DNA from: Acholoe squamosa
Lineage: Eukaryota > Annelida > Polychaeta > Phyllodocida > Polynoidae
Direction: 5' to 3'
DNA length: 64,000 bases
Assembly (NCBI GenBank): GCA_949317995.1
Contig: OX439051.1
Location: 40,303,250-40,367,249 of the forward strand
This document shows positions 47,058 to 57,497 of this stretch, in pieces. A program made the translations under genes and the position numbers. The notes beneath the pieces were generated by a model. It was not told the DNA's origin. It did not search any database and saw nothing but the letters and a program-made list of their open reading frames with translations. Within the stretch, counting starts at the first letter, position 1; each line of letters opens with the position of its first letter.

Positions 47058-49317
47058 GGGAGCAAATACTTGCATTGACTTGATCTTTACTAATTGTGAT
47101 AACATTGTATCTGCCGGCCTAATGAATATACATTTAAGTGACCATCTTCCGGTACATATTTTAAAAAAATTCCCAAAAACAAAAAAAACATATAGAAAAT
47201 TTTTCGGCAGGTCTTATCGCAATTTTGATATGAACAAGTTACTGTTAGACTTTGAAAATTGTGATTGGACTTATTTTGATAATTGTCATGACCCTCAAGA
47301 GTGTTGGGATACATTTGAAAATATGCTTAAAAGAATGTTAGATATACAATGTCCTGTCAAATGCATCAAAGTACAAGACAAAGTATCGCCATGGATGACT
47401 AACTACTTGTTAGAAAGAATTAATGATAAGAACTTGGCACTTAAGGAAGCTAGACGTTCATTGTCTATTATTAAGTGGCATGACGCTAGAGAGATTAGAA
47501 ATGCTGTAAACATGGAGGTAAATATTGCCAAGCAAACATACTATAAAGACCTAGCTGACGCCAGTGTAAAGGATTCTAGGCAGTTTTGGACCACTATCAA
47601 AGAAATTTTACCTTCTAGTAGTGCTAAATCTAACAGCATAAATTTGGTTAATGATGAGGGAGACTCTATTTCTATTGAAAATACTTCTGATTTTATCAAT
47701 ACTTTCTATGCTGAGATAGGACCTGGTCTGGCTTCAGCACATCATTTACCATATGTATTTCAAGGTGAAAGATGCATAGAGGATATGCCTGATTTTGATT
47801 TCTCAGACGATGATATTATGAAATGTGTCAAGGACATCGATACGTCCAAGTCCTCTGCTCTTCAGCATTTGCCTACACATATTTTTAAAGCAGCAGCCTT
47901 GCATATGCCTACCAAATTTGTGAAGATCATTCGGCTTTGTGTTGACAATGGAGACATTCCCGATACATGGAAAATAGCCACCGTCACACCTCTACCTAAG
48001 GGAGGGGACCCTACCAACGTTACTAACTATAGACCCATTAGTATTTTACCTGTTCCTGGAAAAATTCTGGAAAGATTAATACACACGGCCATTTCAAAAC
48101 ATTTAGAGTTACATTCAATTTTATCAAAAAACCAAGGTGGATATCAGAAGAATAAATCTACTTTGGACTCAATCACCAAACTTGTAGACGATATTCTTGA
48201 AGAAAGAAATAAGGGTAATATCACCCTAGCAGCTTTTATTGATATTAAAAAGGCCTTTGACTCTGTAAATCATAATATACTTCTGGACAAATTAGAGCAA
48301 TATGGGATTAGAAATAGAAATTTGACCCTGATTGAAAATTACCTATCTCGTCGCCAGCAATGCTCCATTGCCAACCATTGTAAATCTGCTAATTTGCCTT
48401 TGGTCTGCGGAGTACCCCAAGGGTCAATACTGGGACCTCTTTTTTTCTTACTATATATAAATGACTGTATAAATCAAGATGATAATCATTCTACTATGCT
48501 CTATGCTGATGACTCTGTTCTCTATGTGTCTGGAAAGGCAATAGAAAACATTTCTGCTACATTGACAACTGCTTTAGAAGGATTCTACCATTGGTCCTCA
48601 AAAAATAAGCTCACTATTAATGAATCAAAAACCAAATTAATGCTTTTTGCTAGCAAAACTAAATTGAGAAACTTGAGAAAGCCCAAAATCTACTTAAATG
48701 GTAAAGTCCTGAAATATGTGGTCTCTTATAAATACTTGGGGGTACTGCTAGACCAGGAGCTAAATTTCAACATGTATGTTAGAAATATTATTAACAGGTT
48801 GCGCCACAAGTCTTTTCTTCTATATAAAACTAGAAAATACATGTCGGCTGGAGTTAGGTTAAAAATTTACAAGAGTTATATGTTACCTATAATTGACTAC
48901 TGTGATATTCTTTATATGGGATCCAGTGTTATGAACCTGGAGGAGTTACAAAGAATGCAGAACAAGTGTATTAAGACCTGTTTGTCTCTCCATATCTTGA
49001 CTCCAACTGTGCAAATACACAAAGAAGCCTGTCTACCTACATTAGAAAATAGGAGGTTATTTCATATTAAGTTATTTGGCTATAAAAGATCCAAGCTAGA
49101 ACAATATGTCAAACCTGTGGTTAGACCTACCAGACTAAACCAAGCACCATTATTGAATTATCCAACCCCCAGGTGTACAGCATTTGAAAAATCTCCTATG
49201 GTACTTACCTCCTCTATTTGGAATAATCTTAGCACTGAGGTAAGAAATATAGATAATTATGATGTATTTAAAAACAGAGCCAAATTGGAAATGACATCGT
49301 CAATTCCTACCTAATTT
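47041..49317 (+). CDS. LINE reverse transcriptase ORF (757 aa), includes EN C-terminus
   Basis: Residues 8-38 complete the endonuclease (CIDLIFTN, then SDHLPV with Asp34-His35). The RT follows: TPLPKGGDPTNVTNYRPISI, motif A FIDIKKAFDSVNH with Asp401, CGVPQGSILGPLFFLLYIND near 456-475, motif C YADD at 488-491, and the thumb/connection words KYLGVLLDQELNFNMY. All catalytic Asp residues are present. The C-terminus lacks a clear RNase H or zinc knuckle. The listed start at 47041 is only the first ATG in this phase; the real polypeptide is presumably the EN frame plus this one. Confidence 0.95.
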
Positions 49318-49671
49318 AATTTCTTAAAAGACAAGTTGTATTATCTCACTATCTTATTACTATTAGTTTTGTTAATATTTTCTTTTTTAAAAAAGGGAGT
49401 CATACTGACAATAATTGTAAAACGATGGTTTGCCTTTGCCTTCTCTCAACGTTACCATGTTACTCTTATCCCACTTGTTTCATCGAAATTATGATTATAT
49501 TATTTTATGATAGCATTCATAAAACAGTTTACTGATGATGCTATCTTTAACTTTATTGACCAGTATAACCCTACATATCCCAAAGAACGGGAAAGTTATT
49601 TTGTGATTGTCCAATGTCAAGTTAATTGTTTGGTCAAATAAAAGTTTAAATTGTTCAAAAAAAAAAAAAAA

Positions 49672-50683
49672 GATGCTAAGCACGAATAATCTCAATGTGT
49701 CTTTGATAGACCCAGAGGGGAGCGGGAAGGCACTATTGCTAATGTCTCTGATTAAGTGTATTATTTCAAGGCACAGCAACATGAAATATTAGATCGAGCA
49801 TGAGGAAGCAAGGCAAGTGGCTCCGAGTGACACATAATCATTTGAAGATGTAATCGATCTGTTTCTTGATGGCCCCACAGTCTGCACTGCCTGCTTTTAG
49901 CCACTCGCTCTACAAACTAACTAGTCATGTGAACACTGGGCTACTTCAGACTAAGCTATTTATAGCCAGGGAATTTCTTTCTTTCAATATTTCACAGATC
50001 TGTTCTAATATATACGTGCATGCAGGAGTGTTGGAAGCAATTCCCTTATATATTACACTGAAACTGATTTTGGATATTAATACCGACTAGAGTCATTGTC
50101 ACATAGTCCTTACATGTTATACTGAACAAGGATTTCTATGACAGCTTGCCTATCGTGTTATCATCCCTAGTTCTATGTTTGGCCTTACGTATCACTCTAA
50201 TATTTGCATATTAGGCCAGGTCTTTTTGGTGACTATCAATTCTGTTAGTTTAGTGGAAGGGACATTTACTACCTGAAATAAACAAACTGTGGGTCTAATG
50301 ACGCTCCTAGGGACTGAGCTTCCAAAAAGTAGGACATCTGTTATGTTATTATGGGTGCACTTCTTCCAGTAAGGTGATACATACATTGATATACCTATTG
50401 TGATACAAGGAATCTTTCTGCAGTGCCTTCAAACTGCCTGTTATTTCATATGAAAGAAGGTCAAGAAAATAATGTGGCTCATAAATCTAAACTTATGGTT
50501 CATCAATATTTCAGAGAGATATCCAAAGTAAGAGTTCAACATTATCCTTAAAGATGTTGGCAGCTTTTCGTTATCACTGGTTACCGATTTGCCTTCATGA
50601 ATACCTCCCTGATAAGAAGTATGTAATGAATAATAAGTACTGTCTAGGCATCTGCCCATTTACAGCGAATAGCCCATGTTAAT
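49672..50683. repeat. Segmental duplication unit V2, first part
   Basis: From about 49800 this is paralogous to unit V1 (24.03-25.95 kb). Anchors are GGAAGCAAGGCAAGT (49803; 24019) and AAAGATGTTGGCAGCT (50550). No gene is supported. Confidence 0.75.
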
Positions 50684-52032
50684 TGTATGATATACCATTT
50701 TATTATTCCATAAATTGTAACATATTTTGTATTAATCAAAGAAATATCTATGAAATTAATACATAAGTTGGTTCTAAGAGCTATAAGAGCGCTCAAACTT
50801 TACATAAGAGCGTTCATGCCCCACTGCACACCAGCCAGGTCAGTTACATACACTCTCTGACATCAAAGGCTCCGACCTAATGGTTCACTGCACAATATAA
50901 TAAGAATAAGGGTCTCAGTGTGCGACCTCATGGTTCAATGCACAAATTAATAACTTGTAAGTGAATGCAACCGGCCGTCACGGGTGCCTGAGCACCGCTG
51001 ACGCCGTCATGAGTGTCTGAGCACTCTAAGGACTGAACAATGGGTTACATAAGCACGACGCCATAACCTTCCGGTCGCTCTAGCGTCGCTCCTGAGCAAC
51101 CTAGGTCAAATATCAAAAATTCTATGGAAAGCCCATAATTAGACGGTCAGAATGAGCCCAAGATCAAGGCTGAACTCCCAGTATTAAGGAAGTTACGCCA
51201 TGGAGACTGAATCAACCTCCGAGTGAGCTACAGACAAACCGGCGGGAGTTACGCGCCTATCCAGCGGGCATTATAATTTTGGCACATTCAGCTCTGCGCA
51301 TGCCCAAAATGGCGGTTATACAAGCATAAACGGCCGAGATATGAGGGTCTAAAGATGCAGAACCGACCAAGACAATGGGGGCCATAGCGGCGTCCATGGG
51401 GGTCCTTTGTCCCCCTGTGACACTTGAAAGGGTCCCCTCAAACAATTGTAGAGTTAGGCAGATGCTGCTGGCTCCAGTCAGTCTGGAGGTGCTTTTCCAA
51501 GATTTGCTACAAATAGCCTGTCTGCACCTCCAGGAAGACATCACCAAGAACCGCTCTAGAGGTAACATCTCCAGTCATCTCCTGCTACCTGCTATACCAC
51601 TGCACTATGGTGAAACTATGCTAGACAGGCATTGGTTTCCTACCATTAGTGGCCAGAGGCTATCTTCTTCAAGACTTCCACCAGAGGGTAAAGTTATCCA
51701 TTATTACATTATTCCTCTAAGCAGCAGGTCAGGAGCTAGGTGTGGGAACCCACCTAGAAGTATGCTGGACACTGTATTATTAATACCTCACAGGTGGAGT
51801 GGAACTGAACATTGTACTTTATAAATTACTGTATGTTTACTATATGTACTAATTACCTACATACTAACTACTGTATGATTGATATTTCTTACATGTTGCC
51901 TAAAGCTGAATAAACCAGTGACAACTGGAAATAACACTATTTTATATGAGCCTGATGTATTTACACTATATACCACTAGTCTTATGATATTTCTCATATG
52001 ACAACTTGATCATGCCAATTACTAGTATGACA
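50684..52032 (+). mobile_element. 1.35-kb TG...CA repeat, possible solo LTR
   Basis: Absent from the paralogous point in unit V1 (near 25955), so it is an insertion. It begins TGTATGATATACC and ends GTATGACA, the 5'-TG...CA-3' form of LTRs. An AATAAA (about 51911) lies about 120 bp before the end, and there is a GC-rich core at 50960-51600. A second copy runs inverted from 62998 to the window end. No clear target duplication is visible, so LTR status is not proven. The core holds a 149-codon plus-strand frame. Confidence 0.6.
51375..51824 (+). CDS. Unrecognised 149-aa frame inside the TG...CA repeat
   Basis: The frame begins MGAIAASMGVLCPPVTLERV and ends HRWSGTEHCTL. I recognise no domain, signal or catalytic motif. 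The copy at 63.2-63.7 kb preserves both halves, but a two-base insertion (AGACAGATC versus AGACATC) splits it. On the opposite strand another frame (51257-51568) is also open in both copies. Shared openness may just reflect high DNA identity; coding status is unproven. Confidence 0.25.
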   Translation: MGAIAASMGVLCPPVTLERVPSNNCRVRQMLLAPVSLEVLFQDLLQIACLHLQEDITKNRSRGNISSHLLLPAIPLHYGETMLDRHWFPTISGQRLSSSRLPPEGKVIHYYIIPLSSRSGARCGNPPRSMLDTVLLIPHRWSGTEHCTL

Positions 52033-53300
52033 AAGACAACACCTCACAATGACCCCAAAATGAGATGACAACCCAAAAGGCTTCATTTATGTCCACAACA
52101 CAAAAGGCTTCTATTATGTCCCAGAGGAATTATGGCTCTAACCTTTAACCTTAGTCCCTTCTTCTTCCTGACCACCTCTGTGCAAGGCCCTGCCATACTT
52201 CAATACAGAGCTTGCACCCTAACATATTCAGAGACTGGTGATATCTATGTGGCTATGATCTCAGGGGCTGCTGATAATGATCAATGTGTGTAATATAAGC
52301 ACCCATGTAAAGCCTACATAGCACAGTCACCAAGCAACAGCTACTCTGGTCACCCACCCAATGGCACTGCTGCACAATTGTAGTAAATAACAAAAAAACA
52401 AAAACATTTTACTTATTACATGCAAGAAGGAAGGATAATTTTCTGGGATAGGGAGAGAGGTTTGTATTGAGACTTTGAATAGAGGATGAGCATCTGCTAA
52501 ATGCAATAAATGTATGTTATTCATAGTCAACATTCACTCATTAGTGACAGGATTCTCTCCACATTCGGCACTATAATTGTTTATCCTATATACAGAGATT
52601 GTTCACATCCTATAGAATAATCAAATCATTATTGTCAGTGATCTCTAAAGTCTAAAGAGATGAGATGGAATAGCTTGTCCTCTTGCATGATGTTGAAATA
52701 CAGATGACCTTTAAGCATAAGGTTTCACTCATGTAGTTCTAATATATTCGTTTCAGGCCTTCCTGAATAGTACTGCATGCAGAATTAGCTTATTCTTACC
52801 TGACTGTCCTTGACTCTTTCTTGCTCACTGAACACATTATTAGGCTTACATACCCTCACTAAGGTACAACATGAATAGGGATGGGCACAACTGAGCAGTT
52901 CAACAAGCACAAAGAGGCAGCTTGTTATGGTTTATTTTCTTGCAGATGCCAATGTGGGATATAAGTACTGGGTGATAGTTTTAACGGCCATTTAGATTTT
53001 GAAGTGCTTAATGACCTGCTCAACATTATAGGTTTGAAAGCTATTACGGGGTAGATGTGAGTAGTCTCGCAGTTACCGCTGGAATGACACTTTTTTTATA
53101 AAGTGCCTGTCATGTGACCACAGTTGACCAATCACAAAAAGGTTGTGTTGCTATGGTTATTATAGGTTTGACATATCTCCTTTCACAGTGAGACTAAATC
53201 AATGGTTCTAAACTCTGGAATTCCTCTGAGAGATGTCCAATAACAAGTGCCATACCAAAGCCCTACAAATTCCAGGTCATGGCATCACCTTACATTTAAC
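52033..53300. repeat. Segmental duplication unit V2, second part
   Basis: This part is paralogous to 25.96-26.67 kb (AACACCTCACAA, CCCCAAAATGAGATGACAA, TCAGGGGCTGCTGATAATGA). Around 52790-52860 it contains a module (CTTGCTCA(C/G)TGAACA... then ATACCCTCACTAAGG) also present at 33.14, 37.20 and 43.45 kb. No gene is seen. Confidence 0.7.
53025..53171. mobile_element. 121-bp insertion with 13-bp target duplication
   Basis: ATTATAGGTTTGA occurs at 53025-53037 and again, exactly, at 53159-53171, bracketing a 121-bp insert. The paralogous site at 26552-26564 has a single copy (ATTATAGCTTTAA). A 13-bp target duplication is typical of LINE-mobilised short elements. The insert contains a hairpin-forming ATGACACTTT...AAAGTGCCTGTCAT and no obvious poly(A), A-box or B-box. 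Confidence 0.8.
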
Positions 53301-54928
53301 TCTTCCTTTACCAGAAATGTGCTATAACTTATGACAAAGATATATTTATTCAAAGACATGACCGAAATTGGTTACGGAAGTGTCACAATTATGTACCATA
53401 TTTATGTACCATTTTGTACTCTGTTGACTGTAGATGTGGTTATGATCAGCCACTATAGTGGTAAAGGCTTCTCCCACCCACACCCCTTTCCCGAACTGCC
53501 CTTTAAATTGGCATCTGAATGAACCACTTTGAAAAGCCAGTTGCAGTCAACCAGTATATGTATGGAATCATAGAAGAACATTTCCCTATAGCTAGATATT
53601 CTTAACCTATTTTTAGAAGACAAGATCACTTGTATCATCAAATGATGAAAAACAAATTGTTCAATATTTGCACCAAATAGGGGCTGAATTAGTCCCTACC
53701 ATCCATGGGATACTTAATACTACCCCTGCTGATAAAGTAATATGCTAGCTTAGTGTTCTAGAAAAGGTATAACCAAGAAACAGGGTTCTACTCAATGTCA
53801 CCTTTTGATTTTCCATTTCCCTAGTGGATCATCCAAATACAATTATGATAGCCTTGTGGAAAGGCAATGACAGAACATGTTATAAAGAAGTTGGATGCCT
53901 AAAGGAAGATAATCTAAAGTAAATATAGCTCAAACTAATCTCTATATCATCCTAATTGCCTGTTACAACTAGCAAGGGCCCCTTATTTTCAGAAGCCATA
54001 ATTATTGAACAAGCTTTTAGCTATTATTCCTAATTATACATTCGTTATCGAATTTTGGCACCATTTTGCAGTGCTGAACCTGGATAAAAGGAGTTGGTTA
54101 GTATGTACTAAAGGCACTGTATGCAAGATGTTATGTTATAATTATATGGTCTTGGGTTATTCTGGCCGTCGCACGCATTCCTTCCCAGCAGTTCTACCAT
54201 GACCATGCCTCTTGGACACACGTCAACGTTACATTTTGCTTCCCCGCTGTCCGGTCGACTCGCCGAGAAAGGCTTTTGTTTTGATTCGAATCGGAGCCCT
54301 GTTGTCGACAGAATATGTCTTTTTTGAGGAGAATAACATTGTACCCAAACAGGACTTAAATGCATATCTCTAGGTTTAGGCTTTTCAAGGATTACATGTC
54401 AGTTAATGTACATATGAAGATGGAGGAAAGTTCTTCAGGCCTATGAGGCTGACATACCTAAACAAGAAAAAAAACATTGCAGAGGTCCGGACCTCCTCAT
54501 TGACTTGCAACAAAAATCAATGGATTTAATTGCTTTATAAGATAAAAAATATTTGATATAATGGTAAAAACCATGGTATAAACGCAATAGTTGACCAGGA
54601 ACAGCAAGATGTGAAACACTATCTTACTCGGATCGTTCAGGATCACAGAAAGTATCATCAACAGAAGTTGAGTATCACCTTTCATTTAACTTATTTACAG
54701 ATGCAACTAGTGGTATAAATTCAGGGAAAGTACTTGCTGCTCAACTTAGGCAGCACAGTGTAATAAAAGGTTCCAGATATATTGCATATATTAATCAACT
54801 CGGTCTTTATCTGTCCATTAAATGAACCAAGGGCAAGGGGTGAGGGATGTAGTACACTGATATGTGATATTTTGCATCTAACATGTTCTGCTGAACCCTG
54901 CACACATTCAGCTATGATGCACAGTGTA
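53301..54928. other. Intergenic sequence
   Basis: No gene is supported. A slightly GC-richer patch at about 54160-54320 gives an 85-codon minus frame without motifs. The rest is AT-rich and unassigned. Confidence 0.4.
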
Positions 54929-55058
54929 AGGGGTGCATCCACTGCGACTGATGGACCATTCGTCTCCCTTCATCCGTATTTTTCTCCATAGAAATCAATG
55001 ATAAATGATACGGATGAAATCAAAGGATGGTCCATCCGTCGGCAGTGGATGCACCCCT
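54929..55058. mobile_element. 130-bp foldback MITE
   Basis: AGGGGTGCATCCACTGC (54929-54945) is mirrored exactly at 55042-55058, and inner segments (GATGGACCAT / ATGGTCCATC; TTCATCCGTA / TACGGATGAA) also pair, so nearly the whole element folds back. It is non-coding. Confidence 0.85.
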
Positions 55059-57497
55059 ATAGCTGGATCTTACCTTAAATTTGTATAAGCTACCTAAATA
55101 GTTTTGCAACCCTATGCCTTCACGGGACAATATCATAAGATTGGTATAGATACTTACATATCTAACTGGACATACAACCTTAGGGTGAACAGCTATCTTA
55201 CCTGCAAGTAGAAAAAGAGGAAGTTAAACATTATATTTTATGTCGTGGCAGATACGATTGTTACTATAGAACAGTACTGGACATGCCATATTCGATGGGG
55301 GGGGGATGGAATACAATACGTCCCTGTTCAATGGCTGATGATCATGTAACCTGTTGCAATGAACACAGCTAAATATTGTTGATTTTTTTCTCATTTAAAA
55401 AACATTCAAACCTGAGTAGCCATGACATAAATGCAAATTTCAACTCCCATGGAATATTTTTGCATCATATTCAGCGAGGTGATGCTGTCCGTATTCAGCA
55501 AGGTCTTACAGGCCGAGTTGAATGCAGACAGGCCTCACAGAGATTTGCTTATGTATTGTACATTGAAATGTAGTCCTGATTCATCTAATTGGGATAAACA
55601 TTGATAATCTAACCCTGCAAGTCAGGAAAGAGGAAGAAACCCATTATAATGTATTCTATACAGAAATATGTGGCCCAACGGGGAAGAACGTGCCTCCGGG
55701 GGGGATTTTTAGTACTGGTTTTGGCCACCAGGGGGCAAAATATGGGTAAAACACTGACAAATATGCTAAAAAAAGCTTTAGACCAATTTTTTATAAGGAA
55801 TCCAGTGGTATGCTTAAAATCGTTCCATCTCAATGTCAGTGACTGTTAACTGTGTAATTTTTGGAATGTTGGTTGCCATGGAAACATAGAAAATTGGTAG
55901 ATAAGGCAATTTCTGGTTGCCATGGAAACCACTCCCCTATTCCAATTGTGAATTTTTGCCACAAACTCATTTTGAAATTCCTTCAGGAACCAAGAACCGA
56001 AAACGGAACTCAAAAATTCCCTCTAGAACCAATTTTATGACAAAAACATTACATTTCTTTGGTAATTTTTCCACAAAACTGTATTTCTTTGCCTTTTTAG
56101 TGTTTATGGTAGGACATAATGCATTTAGAGCTTATTTCCTATTTTCATTTGTACACACAAACCTATGTTTGACAAGCAATTACAGCAAAACTACCGGGGA
56201 TATTTTAGCTCAAGATATCTCATTTTAAAGCCCATGACTTAAACCTTAAAATGCCATTTCCCCCCAGGAGGCATGTTTTCCCTCACCTGGTCACATATAG
56301 TTCTCTTTTTCATTTTTTTGGGATGAGCTCTTCAAATCTGGCCCTGAATTATTTGATCAAACATTTTCAAAAGCATACTAAATCCTAATGATCTTCCCAC
56401 TCACACACTATGCCAGTATACCGAAACATAGAAGTTGAGGAAAATACTTGTGCACAATTAAAATTACCTATCAGTCAGATGATTCCCTAATTGCCATATG
56501 TTAAGGATCTAGTCTTGTGAGTATTATAAAGTCAGGTTTGCTGTCACCTCTTGACAAGTTGATATGCAATCTGGCAATGCTCAACTTTGAAACACCCAGA
56601 GGGGAGAGACTCACAGGAAAAAATTGCACAATTGCTCATTTTCTAATTAGGTATATTTAACTAGGTATGATCATTTTGAAGACTTCAATCAAGGTTGTCG
56701 AAGGTTCGGTAAGATATAAATTATTATAATATTTCTTAGCAAAATGGTTTTGATTCAATCTAATATATGGCGAGATGGACAGGCATTATAAATGTTTTAC
56801 ATTTTAGTAAGGCATTCCACATCAGCTTTATGATGGTTGATGTCATGCAACTATAGTATCTTCTGGAAACACTGTTTGTTATTATGTGAAGAAACTGTGT
56901 TTGTGGTAACCTCAATATTGCCCAGCACAATATTGTCACATGAGATGTGCTCAGTGAAGCTCTATGGGGGAGGCTTTATCCTCTGAGGTCATGAGGGCTT
57001 GTGGCAGCAATGCCTACACCCCAGCAGAATAGGTTCTTTATGGTGCCCTCTGAGAAGCCTTCCGTCTTAATGTTCTGGGGAAATATAGCCCAGGGTGCGT
57101 AGAGACGAAGTATTTGACAAAAGTCATCTTATACAATCCCCCTGGTTCTAGCACTATCATGACAGATGTGAATAGGATTAAGTATACAGATGAAGAATAG
57201 ATTTATAGAATAGATTGTATTGCATCGATGTACCGGTATATCTTTAGTCTTTTGTATAGTGGATATAGTATGGGAAAGTTGACCTTTAATAGCTAAATAT
57301 ATAGACTATATGGGTTGACTACCTTTAATAATGTTCTGTAACATGGTTCCATATATTGAATGTAATGTATGTGCACATAGCCTCTGAATCTTTTTATTTC
57401 TTTGATATGGCATTTATGATCGTATATAAAAGTGTATTGGCAAAGAGGTTGAAGATATACATCTGTATAAATGGTATACATGTTAAAGTCGCACTTA
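55059..57497. other. Intergenic sequence with dispersed repeats
   Basis: The stretch 55418-55530 (CCATGACATAAATGCAAATT, GTGATGCTGTCCGTATTCAG) is related to the array at 61.64-62.40 kb. The stretch 56930-57010 matches 23425-23500. A GGTTGCCATGGAAAC word is duplicated at 55869 and 55915. No gene is supported. Confidence 0.5.

Larger units (their letters stand above)
45450..49671 (+). mobile_element. Non-LTR retrotransposon (LINE) with NADAR segment, copy 1
   Basis: In order: a 5'-truncated NADAR-domain frame (45468-46025), a pyrimidine-rich linker, an apurinic-type endonuclease frame (46461-47057), an RT frame offset by +1 (47041-49317), a 3' untranslated part, AATAAA near 49637 and a poly(A) tail at 49657-49671. 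Unit-Z flank similarity to unit X ends around 45446, close to the start of the NADAR frame. The RT motif style (LPKGGDP, FIDIKKAFD, GVPQGSILGP, YADD) places it in the broad Jockey/CR1/L2 group; I cannot fix the clade. It is the youngest-looking LINE here. Confidence 0.85.

Noticed and set aside
47090..47314. Minus-strand frame inside the LINE
   Set aside because: Shadow of the RT ORF.
54108..54365. 85-aa minus frame in a GC-richer patch
   Set aside because: No recognisable domain, no paralogue in the window and no convincing splice context.
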